64,000 nucleotides of DNA from Accumulibacter phosphatis. Lineage in GTDB: Bacteria; Pseudomonadota; Gammaproteobacteria; Burkholderiales; Rhodocyclaceae. The notes under the pieces were generated by a model that saw only the letters and a list, made by a program, of their open reading frames with translations, had not been told where the DNA came from and ran no database searches. The translations under genes and the position numbers were made by a program. Position 1 is the stretch's first letter; each line of letters begins with the position of its first letter. Where the stretch lies: assembly GCF_000024165.1 (NCBI RefSeq), contig NC_013194.1:310001-374000 (forward strand), given 5' to 3'. Of this stretch, positions 49,151 through 58,184 are shown one piece after another.

Positions 49151-52100
49151 ATGCGAGAGCCAGCCTCACCGGAGCAGCAACTTCTTGAATACAAGGCGAT
49201 CCTCGATCATTCGGGGATTGCCGTGGTGTGTACGCGCAGCCGCCTTGTCTACCGCTGCAATCCGCGCGCCGAGGAGCTTTTCGGCTGGCCGGCGGGAACG
49301 CTGGTCGGGCAGCTGGACGCGGTTTTCCTGCCGGACGATGCGTCCTGCGATGCCTTGCGCGGCACGGTTCGGCCGCAATTGCGGGTCGGCAAGATCGTTG
49401 ACCTCGAAACTCGCCTGGCGCGCCGTGACGGCAGCACCTTTGTCGCGCATCTGATTGCCAGAGCCATCGACCCGGCGGCGCCACGTCTGGGCACCGTGTG
49501 GATCGTTCGCGACGTCACCCAGGAAGTCCTCACGCGCGACACCAGCGCGCGCCTGCTTCGCGAACAGCAGCTCATTTTCGAGAATGCGGAAACCGGCATC
49601 GTGATTCTGCGCGAGCGCATCATCCAGCGCTGCAACCGCCGCTTTGCGGAGCTTCTGGGTTATGCGGCGGACGAACTGGTCGGCCAATCGACGCGCCTCT
49701 ACTACCCGAGCGAGGAGGCGTGGCTCGAGACTGGCCGCCGCGCGTACGCGGCGATCGCCGAAACCGGCATCTACCACGGCGACACGATCTTCCGGCGCCG
49801 CAATGGGGAATCGTTCTGCTGCCACATCACCGGCAGCATGATGAATCGCGCGAACCCCGATGAGGGTTATGTCTGGCTGTACGAGGACGTCAGCGAAAAG
49901 CGCGCGTCGGCCGCTGCAATGGACGCGCTGCTGCGCGAACAAACGCTGATCTTCGAAGCGGCACCGATCGGCATAGCTTTCGTCCGCGATCGCATCATTC
50001 AGCGCTGCAATCCGAGCCTGGAGAGGATCTTCGGCTACTCCCCGGGACAGCTGATTGGTCAATCGACGCGCTGCTTCTTCGCCAGCGAAGAAGCCTGGCG
50101 CGAGAAGGGCGAGCGGGCGCAGCTACTCATTGACGAGTGCGGCAGCTTCGTCGGCGAGGTGCAGTACTGCAAGTCCGATGGCCTGCCGATCTGGTGCCGG
50201 GTGACCGGCAGCCTCGCCAACCCCGGGGAGCCGGGTGATGGTCTGGTCTGGCTGTTCGAAGACGTGACTGAAAAACGTCAGGCCGACAGGGCCATGGAGG
50301 CCCTGTTGCGCGAGCAGGCGCTGATCTTCGAGCGAGCGCCGACGGGAATTGCTTTCCTGCGTGACCGCGTCATCCAGCGTTGCAACCCAAGCTTCGAGAG
50401 AATTTTCGGCTATGCGCCGGGGCAACTGCTGGGCCAGTCCACGCGCGTCTGCTTCGCCAGCGAAGCCGCCTGGCGCGAGGCGGGCGAGCGAGCCTACGCA
50501 GTCGCCGACGAGTCCGGCAAGTTCATCGGCGAGCTGGAGTACTGTCGGGCCGACGGCACGCCAATCTGGTGCCAGGTTACCGGCAGCTTGCTCAACCCGG
50601 CAAACCCGGCCGAAGGTTATGTCTGGCTCTTCGAAGACGTCACCGCCCGCCGGGCGGCCGAAGAGGCGCTCGTCGAAAGCCTCTGGGAGCAGCAACTGAT
50701 CTTCGACAACGCGATGATCGGTATTTCCTATCACCGCAATCGCATGATTCTGCGCTGCAATCGTCGCTGCGAGGAGATTTTCGGGTACCTGGAGGGCGGT
50801 CTGGCGGGCCAGCCGACGCGTGTCCTGTTTGCCAGCGATGAGGCGTGGGAAGCGGTTGGACGACAGGTCTACGGGGAATCGGCAAGCGGCGAAACCTTTG
50901 ACGGCGAACTCCTTTACCAGCGGCGCGATGGTACGCCAATCTGGGTGCATGCCATTGGTCGCACCATTGGCGAGAGCGCGGACAGCGAGACCTGGATCTG
51001 GGCTTATGCGGATGTGACTGCCCAGCGGGCTGCCGAGCAGGCCTTGCGGCAAAGCCACCTCGAACTCGAGCAACGCGTGGCCGACCGTACCCTGGAGTTG
51101 TCGCAGCAGCTTCATTTCATGCGCCAACTGATCGAAGCCATTCCTGGTCCGGTCTTCTACAAGAGTCAGGAAGGGCGCTACCTCGGCTGCAACCAGGCTT
51201 TTCTGGAACTGATCGGCAAGTCGCGCGACGAGGTGGTCGGCGCTACCGTTTACGACGTTGCTCCGGCAGACCTTGCCGATCGCTACAAAGCGGCCGACGA
51301 CGAGCTCCTCGCCCGCTTGGGTTCGCAGGTCTACGAAGCCAGGGTTCTCGACGCGGACGGCCACTATCGCGACGTGATCTTTCACAAGGCCACTTATGGC
51401 AAGCCAGGCGAGAACGGTGGCGGGTTGGTCGGCGTCATGCTCGACATCACCGAGCGCAAGCGGATGGAGGCCCGCCTGCTGCAGGCGGCTACTGTCTTCG
51501 ACAGTAGCGCCGAGGGCATCACGATCACGGCGCCGGACGGCAACATCATTGCCGTCAACCGCGCCTTCACCGAAATTACCGGTTACACCGAAGACGAGGT
51601 CATCGGGCGCAATCCGCGAATGCTGCAATCCGGTTTTCAGGACCGACGTTTCTACCTGGACATGTGGCAGGCTCTCGGTACTCAGGGTCGCTGGCGGGGT
51701 GAGCTGTGGAATCGTCGCAAGGATGGTCAGACTTTTCTCGAGTCGCTGACGATCAGCGCCGTCAAGGACGCGCAGGGCAAGGTCGCGCACTATGTCGGCG
51801 TGTTCTCGGACATCACGGAATTGCGCAGAGCGCACGACCAGCTCGATCATCAGGCCCATCACGATCCGCTCACCGGGCTGCCCAATCGTCTGCTGCTCGG
51901 TGATCGACTGCACAAGGCCTTGCAACGTGCGCATCGCGACGAGACGGGTCTGGCGGTCTTCTTCATCGACCTCGATCGCTTCAAGAATATCAACGATACG
52001 CTCGGCCATCAGGTCGGTGATCGGGTGTTGTGTGAGGTCGCGTGGCGGCTTGGCCGGCTGATGCGCGAATCCGATACCGTCGGCAGGCTCGGCGGCGACG

Positions 52101-53134
52101 AGTTTCTGATCGTCATCGAGGACGTCGGCGAGCCGACGGCCGTCTCGCACATCGCCGAGAAGATTCTCAATGTCCTGCAGGCGTCACCGGTGACCGTCGA
52201 GCATGAGTTCTTTGTCGGCGCCAGTATCGGCATCAGCGTCTTTCCCCAGGATGGTGCAGACGCCGAAACCTTGATGAAGAACGCCGACGTCGCCATGTAC
52301 CGCGCCAAGGAACGCGGCCGCAACACCTACGAGTTCTTCACCAAGGATCTCACCCAGACCTCGCTGGCCCGCCTGCAGATGGAGACCGACCTGCGGCGCG
52401 CGATCGAACGTGGCGAACTGCGAGTGTACCTGCAGCCGCAGTTTTCGCTCGCTACCGGCAAGGTGGTCGGCGCCGAAGCGCTGGTGCGTTGGTTACGTCC
52501 GCAGCAAGGGCTGGTGTTACCGGGAGAATTCATCAAGTTGGCCGAGGAGTCGGGACTGATCGTGCCGATCGGCGAGTGGGTGCAAGGGACGGCGGCGTGC
52601 CAGTGGGCGACGTGGGTAGCCGCTGGTCTGGCTCCCGGTGTGCTGTCGGTCAACGTATCCGGCGTCGAGTTCGCGCGCGGTCGAATCCAGCAGACGGCGC
52701 GCAGGACGCTGGAACTCTCCGGGTTGCCGGCCCGCTTTCTGGAACTGGAGATCACCGAAAGCGCGATCATGAGCCATGCCGAAAACAGCGTCCAGGTCCT
52801 CGACAACCTGCGGGCAATGGGGATCAGTCTGGTCATCGACGATTTCGGTACCGGCTATTCGTCGCTTGCCTATCTGAAGCGTTTGCCGCTCAACAAGCTG
52901 AAGGTCGATCAGAGCTTTGTCCGCGGACTCCCTAACGACACCGAGGACTGCGCCATTGCGCGCGCGGTGATTGCCCTCGGCCACAGTCTGCAACTGACGG
53001 TGATTGCGGAAGGCGTCGAGACCGAGGCGCAGCGGGAGTTTCTCACCGGTGAAGGCTGTGACGAGATGCAGGGGTACCTGCGCGGCAGGCCGATGCCCTT
53101 CGACGACTACCACGCGCGCTTCCTGAGTGGCTGA
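49151..53134 (+). CDS. Multi-PAS GGDEF-EAL cyclic di-GMP signalling protein
   Basis: 1327 residues with no membrane segment. Seven PAS-like modules come first: one divergent at residues about 10-130; four tandem units of 125 residues from about 135 to 634; then two more (about 655-775, beginning after a short coiled coil, and about 780-900). A GGDEF domain follows (HDPLTGLPNRLLLGDRL to VGRLGGDEFLIV, about 905-1065), then an EAL domain (GAEALVRWLRPQQG to GYLRGRPMPFDDY). Both signature motifs are intact, so diguanylate cyclase and phosphodiesterase activities are both possible. ATG 49151 is preferred over the open frame upstream. It overlaps the acyltransferase gene by 8 bases. Confidence 0.93.
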   Translation: MREPASPEQQLLEYKAILDHSGIAVVCTRSRLVYRCNPRAEELFGWPAGTLVGQLDAVFLPDDASCDALRGTVRPQLRVGKIVDLETRLARRDGSTFVAHLIARAIDPAAPRLGTVWIVRDVTQEVLTRDTSARLLREQQLIFENAETGIVILRERIIQRCNRRFAELLGYAADELVGQSTRLYYPSEEAWLETGRRAYAAIAETGIYHGDTIFRRRNGESFCCHITGSMMNRANPDEGYVWLYEDVSEKRASAAAMDALLREQTLIFEAAPIGIAFVRDRIIQRCNPSLERIFGYSPGQLIGQSTRCFFASEEAWREKGERAQLLIDECGSFVGEVQYCKSDGLPIWCRVTGSLANPGEPGDGLVWLFEDVTEKRQADRAMEALLREQALIFERAPTGIAFLRDRVIQRCNPSFERIFGYAPGQLLGQSTRVCFASEAAWREAGERAYAVADESGKFIGELEYCRADGTPIWCQVTGSLLNPANPAEGYVWLFEDVTARRAAEEALVESLWEQQLIFDNAMIGISYHRNRMILRCNRRCEEIFGYLEGGLAGQPTRVLFASDEAWEAVGRQVYGESASGETFDGELLYQRRDGTPIWVHAIGRTIGESADSETWIWAYADVTAQRAAEQALRQSHLELEQRVADRTLELSQQLHFMRQLIEAIPGPVFYKSQEGRYLGCNQAFLELIGKSRDEVVGATVYDVAPADLADRYKAADDELLARLGSQVYEARVLDADGHYRDVIFHKATYGKPGENGGGLVGVMLDITERKRMEARLLQAATVFDSSAEGITITAPDGNIIAVNRAFTEITGYTEDEVIGRNPRMLQSGFQDRRFYLDMWQALGTQGRWRGELWNRRKDGQTFLESLTISAVKDAQGKVAHYVGVFSDITELRRAHDQLDHQAHHDPLTGLPNRLLLGDRLHKALQRAHRDETGLAVFFIDLDRFKNINDTLGHQVGDRVLCEVAWRLGRLMRESDTVGRLGGDEFLIVIEDVGEPTAVSHIAEKILNVLQASPVTVEHEFFVGASIGISVFPQDGADAETLMKNADVAMYRAKERGRNTYEFFTKDLTQTSLARLQMETDLRRAIERGELRVYLQPQFSLATGKVVGAEALVRWLRPQQGLVLPGEFIKLAEESGLIVPIGEWVQGTAACQWATWVAAGLAPGVLSVNVSGVEFARGRIQQTARRTLELSGLPARFLELEITESAIMSHAENSVQVLDNLRAMGISLVIDDFGTGYSSLAYLKRLPLNKLKVDQSFVRGLPNDTEDCAIARAVIALGHSLQLTVIAEGVETEAQREFLTGEGCDEMQGYLRGRPMPFDDYHARFLSG
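49553..51052 (+). repeat. Four tandem 375-base (125-residue) PAS-encoding units
   Basis: Unit starts at 49553, 49928, 50303 and 50678 are marked by the recurring LLREQxLIFE-like segment and are spaced exactly 375 bases apart. Each unit runs through RCN, FGY, GQSTR, DG.PIW and a closing W.FEDVT-like segment. Units 2 and 3 look most alike; unit 1 and unit 4 have drifted more. The lack of any length change points to internal duplication under strong length constraint. Confidence 0.85.
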
Positions 53135-54221
53135 GGCTCCACTCCCCGGATCCGGACCACGACTTGCCTTTGTCGACGCGCTCAAGGCTGTCGCCTCGCA
53201 GTTGATCGTCCTGCATCACCTGGCGTTCTACGGGCCCATGTCCGACCATGCCCATTCCCTGCTGCCAAACTTGGTCTCCTGGCTCAGCCAGGAGGCGCGC
53301 ATAGCGGTGCAAGCCTTCCTGGTGATCGGTGGTTTTCTCGCTGCGCAGAGTCTGGCTCCGAGTGGCGTGCTGTTGGCGCCCCGGCCGTTGTCCCTGCTGT
53401 GGAGGCGCTACCTGAAGCTCGTGATTCCTTATCTGGCGGCCGTGCTGCTCGGCATCGCCTGCGCCGCAATCGCCCGCCGCCTGATGACGCACGACTCTCT
53501 GCCCGGCCTGCCGACGCTGCCGCAGGTCGTTGCGCATGCCTTTCTGCTGCAGAGCATTCTCGGTTACGAGGGCCTGTCGGCAGGCGTCTGGTACATCGCC
53601 ATCGACTTCCAGTTGTTCGCCCTGCTGCTCGGGATTCTCTGGCTGGCGCGGCGCCTCGGACAAGGCGCTGGGCGAGCGGCCTTCGTGGGCGCCTTGCTGG
53701 TCGGCGCCCTGGCACTGGCCTCGCTGTACCACTTCAACCGCGATGCGGACTGGGACGTCTGGGGCGTGTACTTCTTCGGTTCCTACGCGCTGGGCGTGCT
53801 GATCTACTGGGCAACAGCCCGCAAGCAACCGATAGCCGGGTGGCTACTGCTGCTTGTCGTACCGGTGGTCACGGCGCTGCTCGTCGACTATCGCTCGCGC
53901 ATTGCCGTGGCGCTGGTGGTGGCATTGGCACTTGGCCTGGCGCGGTGCACCGGCTTCCTGGACAGCTGGCCGAGGTCGCGCCTGATTGCCGGGCTGGGGA
54001 AAATCTCCTACTCGGTCTTTCTGGTTCACTTCCCGGTCTGCCTGGTCGTCAGCGGTCTGTTTGCCCGTTTTGCGCCGCCCACTGCCGGTGTCAACCTGGC
54101 AGGAATGGTCATCGCCTGGTTGGCCAGCATGGCGGCCGGCGCACTTTTCTATCGCCTTGTGGAGAGTCGGGCACCTGTTCGACGCCGGTGCCCGGCAGCC
54201 GGTTTCAAGCAGAAGCCTTGA
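53127..54221 (+). CDS. Acyltransferase-3 family membrane protein
   Basis: 364 residues with about ten membrane helices. The family start is FVDALKAVASQLIVLHHLAFY with the conserved His, then RIAVQAFLVIGGFLAAQSL and RRYLKLVIPYLAAV. The later GVWYIAIDFQLFALLLG and SYSVFLVHFPVCLVVS are also typical. Such proteins O-acylate surface sugars or exopolysaccharides; the substrate here is unknown. GTG 53127 lies within the last codons of the GGDEF-EAL gene, so translation is likely coupled. The last 17 bases overlap convergent hemB. Confidence 0.88.
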   Translation: MAEAPLPGSGPRLAFVDALKAVASQLIVLHHLAFYGPMSDHAHSLLPNLVSWLSQEARIAVQAFLVIGGFLAAQSLAPSGVLLAPRPLSLLWRRYLKLVIPYLAAVLLGIACAAIARRLMTHDSLPGLPTLPQVVAHAFLLQSILGYEGLSAGVWYIAIDFQLFALLLGILWLARRLGQGAGRAAFVGALLVGALALASLYHFNRDADWDVWGVYFFGSYALGVLIYWATARKQPIAGWLLLLVVPVVTALLVDYRSRIAVALVVALALGLARCTGFLDSWPRSRLIAGLGKISYSVFLVHFPVCLVVSGLFARFAPPTAGVNLAGMVIAWLASMAAGALFYRLVESRAPVRRRCPAAGFKQKP

Positions 54222-55221
54222 GCCAGGCGGCGGCTGATAGCGCATGGTAGCTCAGGATGCCGTCAGCGCCAGCCCGCTTGCACGCCAGCAGGCTCTCGAG
54301 TACGCAAGCCTGCTCGTCCAACCAGCCGTTCTGGGCGGCCGCCTTGAGCATCGCATATTCGCCACTGACCTGATAGACGTAGGTGGGCACCTTGAATTCG
54401 TCCTTGACGCGCCGAACGATGTCGAGGTAGGGCATGCCGGGCTTGACCATCACCATGTCGGCTCCCTCCGCGAGGTCGAGCGCCACTTCGCGGAGCGCTT
54501 CGTCGCTATTTGCCGGGTCCATTTGATAGCTGTGCTTGGTGCCTTTGCCGAGGTTGCCGGCTGACCCCACAGCATCGCGAAACGGGCCGTAGAAACTCGA
54601 TGCGTACTTCGCCGAATAAGCCAGGATCCGTGTATGTATGTGTCCGGCAGCGTCTAGCGCGCCACGAATGCGCGCAACACGGCCGTCCATCATGTCGGAT
54701 GGCGCGACGATGTCGGCACCTGCCTGCGCATGAGACAGTGCCTGTCGCGCGAGGACCTCGAGCGTTTCATCGTTCAGTACGTAGCCGCGTGGGTCGTCGG
54801 CGTCGATCAGGCCGTCCTGGCCATGGCTGGTGTAAGGATCGAGGGCAACGTCGGTGATCACGCCAAGTTCGGGGAACTCCTTCTTCAAGGCGGCTACCAC
54901 GTGTGGCACCAGGCCATCGGGGTTATAGGCCTCTTCCGCTCCCGACGACTTGCCGCTGGCGTCGACCACCGGGAACAGGGCCAGTGCCGGAATGCCGAGG
55001 GCCAGTGCCCGTTCGGCTGTCTTCAACAGTTGGTCCAGACTCTGCCGTTCGACTCCCGGCATGGAGGCGACCGGCTCGACACGTCCGACACCGGCGAGCA
55101 CGAACACCGGGTAGATCAAGTCATCGACGTCGAGGCGCGACTCGCGCATCAGGCGACGGGAAAAATCGTCGCGACGCATGCGTCGCATGCGTCGCGTCGG
55201 GAAGCTTCCTGTGTAATCCAT
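54205..55221 (-). CDS. hemB: Delta-aminolevulinic acid dehydratase (porphobilinogen synthase)
   Basis: Condenses two 5-aminolevulinates in heme synthesis. It has 338 residues. The Schiff-base lysines are in LAYSAKYASSFYGPFRDA and DMVMVKPGMPYLDIV. The metal loop reads DVALDPYTSHGQDG without the three cysteines of zinc enzymes, so this is the magnesium-type enzyme. The N-terminus TRRMRRMRRDD comes from a short tandem repeat near 55170-55197. A chain of hairpins lies between it and engB. Confidence 0.96.
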   Translation of the reverse strand: MDYTGSFPTRRMRRMRRDDFSRRLMRESRLDVDDLIYPVFVLAGVGRVEPVASMPGVERQSLDQLLKTAERALALGIPALALFPVVDASGKSSGAEEAYNPDGLVPHVVAALKKEFPELGVITDVALDPYTSHGQDGLIDADDPRGYVLNDETLEVLARQALSHAQAGADIVAPSDMMDGRVARIRGALDAAGHIHTRILAYSAKYASSFYGPFRDAVGSAGNLGKGTKHSYQMDPANSDEALREVALDLAEGADMVMVKPGMPYLDIVRRVKDEFKVPTYVYQVSGEYAMLKAAAQNGWLDEQACVLESLLACKRAGADGILSYHALSAAAWLKASA

Positions 55222-55307
55222 AGATATCCTGGCGACCAGATAGACAATATTGATGAAAAAAGAAAGGGTCTCGGGGAACCGGTGGCCGTCTCCCGACTCT
55301 CACCGAC

Positions 55308-55407
55308 GGATGGTCTTGCCATCCCCCGCTTCACCTCCCTGAGCGGGTGCCTTATTCCCTTAAGGCATGTCTCGCCCCCGGCCCCCCCTTTGCCGGGGGC
55401 TTTTTTT
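55308..55407 (+). ncRNA. Candidate small RNA with chained hairpins and terminator
   Basis: Three hairpins abut without a gap: GGATGG/CCATCC (55308-55324), CCCGCT/AGCGGG (55325-55347) and TGCCTTA/TAAGGCA (55348-55367). A nine-base-pair GCCCCCGGC/GCCGGGGGC terminator stem (55374-55400) and seven T follow. The T-run exists only on the plus strand, where no protein gene is available to be terminated, so a plus-strand RNA is likely. Its 5' end is unknown and may reach back to about 55250. The hairpins could instead belong to the hemB leader on the other strand. No known RNA family was recognised. Confidence 0.45.
55374..55407 (+). terminator. Strong Rho-independent terminator between hemB and engB
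   Basis: Nine-base-pair GC stem (GCCCCCGGC with GCCGGGGGC) followed by T7, then directly by the engB stop codon of the opposite strand. Read on the minus strand the stem is preceded by A7 and followed by GAGAC, so it would not act as an intrinsic terminator for engB. Confidence 0.75.
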
Positions 55408-55408
55408 G

Positions 55409-56113
55409 TCAGCGGGGCTTGCCGGCGTTGCGGGCGCCCCAGCCCATGGCAGCACGCTGCTTCGGGCGCGCTTTCTTCTCGGTGCTCAGACCGGCAGGCG
55501 GTGGCGTTTCTTCCCTCATTGTCAGGCCAAGCCAGCCGGCAAGCACCGTCTCGGCTTCTCGGACGCCCGACTTCTTAAGGCTTGAAAAGAGTTGCACGCT
55601 GCCGTTCTCACCAAACTCCTGCAGCACCGCATGCACTTCGCGCAGGGCGAGAACCTGCTCCTGGCGAGTCAGCTTGTCGGCCTTCGACAACAGGACATGC
55701 AGCGGTTTGCCGGTCGGCGCGAACCACCTGAGCATCTGAACGTCGAGTTCCGTAAGAGGGTGTCGACTGTCCATGATCAGGACCAAGCCGCGCAGTACCT
55801 CGCGGTGGCGCAGATAGGGGGCAAGCAAGCCCTCCCATTGCGACCTGATTTCCTCGGGAGCCTTGGCAAAGCCATAGCCCGGCAAGTCAACGAAGTACTT
55901 GCCGTCCGCGAGTCGGAAATAGTTCAGGTGCTGGGTGCGTCCCGGCGTCTTCGACACGAAAGCCAGTCGCGAATGATTGGCCAGCGTGTTGATCGCCGAC
56001 GACTTGCCAGCGTTCGAACGCCCGGCAAAGGCGACTTCGCATAGCGAATCGCTGGGCAGATCACGCAAATCGGCGACCGTCGTGTGAAAAGCGGCCTGCT
56101 GAAATAGAGGCAT
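55409..56113 (-). CDS. engB: Ribosome biogenesis GTP-binding protein YihA/EngB
   Basis: Essential TRAFAC GTPase of large-subunit assembly, 234 residues. G1 is AGRSNAGKSSAIN, G2 TPGRTQHLNYF, G3 VDLPGYGFA and G4 LLSKADKL. The last 30 residues are a basic, Pro-rich extension. The start is ATG 56113 (MPLFQQAAFHTTVADL). Divergence from a cytochrome c4 gene is a common arrangement in proteobacteria. Confidence 0.95.
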   Translation of the reverse strand: MPLFQQAAFHTTVADLRDLPSDSLCEVAFAGRSNAGKSSAINTLANHSRLAFVSKTPGRTQHLNYFRLADGKYFVDLPGYGFAKAPEEIRSQWEGLLAPYLRHREVLRGLVLIMDSRHPLTELDVQMLRWFAPTGKPLHVLLSKADKLTRQEQVLALREVHAVLQEFGENGSVQLFSSLKKSGVREAETVLAGWLGLTMREETPPPAGLSTEKKARPKQRAAMGWGARNAGKPR

Positions 56114-56244
56114 CGATGGACCCGGGAGTGGATGGATAGGCGGAACAGGCGCGTGCCGAGGAGGCAAAGTGATATAGAATATCAGGTTTGTTGGTTCGCT
56201 TCTCCGGCCTCAGATTAGTCAATGTTGTCTATGGGAGTCTCGAC

Positions 56245-56880
56245 ATGATTCGTACAACGGTGCTTGCGGTTCTCCTCGCCGCCAGTTTCCCCGCCTTCGC
56301 AACGGAGCAGGCGAAAGCCAAACCTGACCTGGCCAAAGCCAAGGAGATTGCCGAAGGCGTTTGTGTGGCCTGCCATGGCGCCGACGGAAACAGCCCGGCG
56401 CCGGCCAACCCGATTCTTGCCGGTCAGATTTCCGAGTATCTGTACAAACAGCTCAGCAATTTCAAGGCAGCCGACGGCAAACCGGCAGTGCGCAACAATG
56501 CCATCATGGGTGGCATGGTTGCGGCGCTGTCGGACGAAGACATGCGGAATCTGGCGGCGTACTTCTCGCAGCAGAAGATGAAGCCCTCGCTGGCCAAGGA
56601 GGAGAAGCTGCTTGCCGAGGGCAAGACCTTGTGGCGCATGGGTGATTTCGAGAAGGGGATTCCGGCTTGCGCCGGGTGTCATGGCCCGGCGGGTGCCGGC
56701 TTGCCGGTGCAGTATCCGCGCCTGGCCGGGCAGTACGCCGAGTACACGGCCAGCCAACTGAAGACGTTCAGGAGTCACGAGCGCGCCAACGATTCGGAAA
56801 AGGTGATGCGGACCATTGCCGGCAAGCTCTCCGACCATCAGATAGCCGCCGTCGCCGAGTACGCTGCCGGTCTGCGCTAG
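56245..56880 (+). CDS. Diheme cytochrome c4
   Basis: Periplasmic electron carrier of 211 residues. The signal peptide MIRTTVLAVLLAASFPAFA precedes two homologous cytochrome c halves with CVACHGADGN and CAGCHGPAGAG; the likely Met ligands are in IMGGMVAALSDEDM and VMRTIAGKLSDHQI. Cytochrome c4 feeds electrons to oxidases such as cbb3. ATG 56245 follows GGGAG. TAGAAT at 56175-56180 is a possible -10. A GGGCAG/CTGCCC hairpin without T-run lies at about 56910-56926 after the gene. Confidence 0.93.
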   Translation: MIRTTVLAVLLAASFPAFATEQAKAKPDLAKAKEIAEGVCVACHGADGNSPAPANPILAGQISEYLYKQLSNFKAADGKPAVRNNAIMGGMVAALSDEDMRNLAAYFSQQKMKPSLAKEEKLLAEGKTLWRMGDFEKGIPACAGCHGPAGAGLPVQYPRLAGQYAEYTASQLKTFRSHERANDSEKVMRTIAGKLSDHQIAAVAEYAAGLR

Positions 56881-57008
56881 ACTGGCGCGCGCGTTGGCTG
56901 ACGGCACGGGCAGCCCCCCTGCCCGCCTTGGCCCGTCATTCTGCCCCTTGGCAAGAAGCGCCTGAGGCCCTAGTATGGCGGTGACTTCCCGACCAGAAAG
57001 GACGCTTC

Positions 57009-57440
57009 ATGAAGACACTCAGGCAAATCCTCGCCGACAAGAGCGGGCCGCTGGTGATCGTCTCGCCGGACGATGCCGTTTTTCATGCCTTGCAGGTGAT
57101 GGCCGATCACAACGTTGGCGCGGTCCTCGTCCTTGACGGCAAACAACTTGTCGGCATATTCTCGGAACGCGACTATGCGCGCAAGGTGATCCTCTTCGGC
57201 AAGGCGTCGAAGGACACCCGGGTCCGCGAGATCATGACCGACAAGGTGCTCTATGTAACTCCGGACCGGACGGTCGATGAGTGTATGGCGATCATGACCG
57301 AAAAGCATTTCCGGCATTTGCCGGTTCTCGACGACGATGGCCGCGTCGTTGGCATAGTCTCCATTGGTGATGTGGTCAAGGAGACGATCTGCGAGCAGCA
57401 GTTCATCATTCAGCAGATGGAGAAGTACATCACCGGCTGA
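57009..57440 (+). CDS. CBS-domain pair protein
   Basis: 143 residues made of two CBS motifs forming one Bateman module: VSPDDAVFHALQVMADHNVG with LVGIFSERDYARKV, and VTPDRTVDECMAIMTEKHF with VVGIVSIGDVVKET. Such stand-alone modules bind adenine nucleotides and act as regulators; the partner is unknown. ATG 57009 follows AAAGGA. It converges on the histidine phosphatase gene. Confidence 0.88.
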   Translation: MKTLRQILADKSGPLVIVSPDDAVFHALQVMADHNVGAVLVLDGKQLVGIFSERDYARKVILFGKASKDTRVREIMTDKVLYVTPDRTVDECMAIMTEKHFRHLPVLDDDGRVVGIVSIGDVVKETICEQQFIIQQMEKYITG

Positions 57441-57545
57441 CGGGGACGCGTCGCTTGGCAGTAGCGGCGCCTGTTGGGTGTCCCGCGGCGCCGGCGTCTC
57501 TCTCCGCCGTGATTCACGCACGGCGCGCTCTCCCAGGTACGGTCG

Positions 57546-58184
57546 CTACGGAAGCTCGTCAAGGCCGAACTTTGCGAGGTGCTCTGTCTGACCCCACACC
57601 TCGAGCCTCCACGCGTCGCCGTGGGCGCTTACCCAGTTGATGGCAGCGTTCGGAATCAGGAAGTCGCGGGGGCTGCTGAGCGGGTTGCCGCGGACCAGAC
57701 GGTTCACGATGTCGAGGACGCCTCCGTGTGTCACCACGACGATCGTTTCCCCGCGATGCCCAGCTGCCAACAGCCGCAGGCCCGTGCTGACGCGTTCGTG
57801 CAGTTGCTGCAGACTCTCGCCGCCGCACGGAATGACAAAGTCCGGATCACGTCTCTCGAATGACAGGTAGTCGGCTGCGTAGGCGGCACGGGATTCGGCG
57901 TAGGTCAATCCTTCAAACAGGCCATAGCGTCGCTCGCGAAATTCCGGCCGCAGAATCGGCAGCAGTTTCAGCGTCGTCGCGATACTCTCGGCAGTCTGGC
58001 GGGCGCGCAGCAAGTCGCTGCTGTACAGTGCCACGACCGGCTGACCAACCAGCCACCTTGCCGCTGCGGCTGCTTGTGCCAGTCCGGCCGCGTTCAGGCC
58101 GATATCGATCTGTCCCTGGATACGCTGTTGAGCATTCCAGTTTGTTTCGCCGTGGCGGACTAGGCAGATGCGGGTTGCTTCCAT
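57546..58184 (-). CDS. Histidine phosphatase family protein (phosphoglycerate-mutase-like)
   Basis: 212 residues. The phosphohistidine motif is ICLVRHGETNWNAQQRIQG at residues 6-24. LYSSDLLRARQTAESI, FRERRYGLFEGLTY and VVVTHGGVLDIVNRLV carry the second His and acid residues. It could be a phosphatase of the GpmB/CobC group; the substrate cannot be told from sequence. Cobalamin genes are not nearby. Confidence 0.88.
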   Translation of the reverse strand: MEATRICLVRHGETNWNAQQRIQGQIDIGLNAAGLAQAAAAARWLVGQPVVALYSSDLLRARQTAESIATTLKLLPILRPEFRERRYGLFEGLTYAESRAAYAADYLSFERRDPDFVIPCGGESLQQLHERVSTGLRLLAAGHRGETIVVVTHGGVLDIVNRLVRGNPLSSPRDFLIPNAAINWVSAHGDAWRLEVWGQTEHLAKFGLDELP

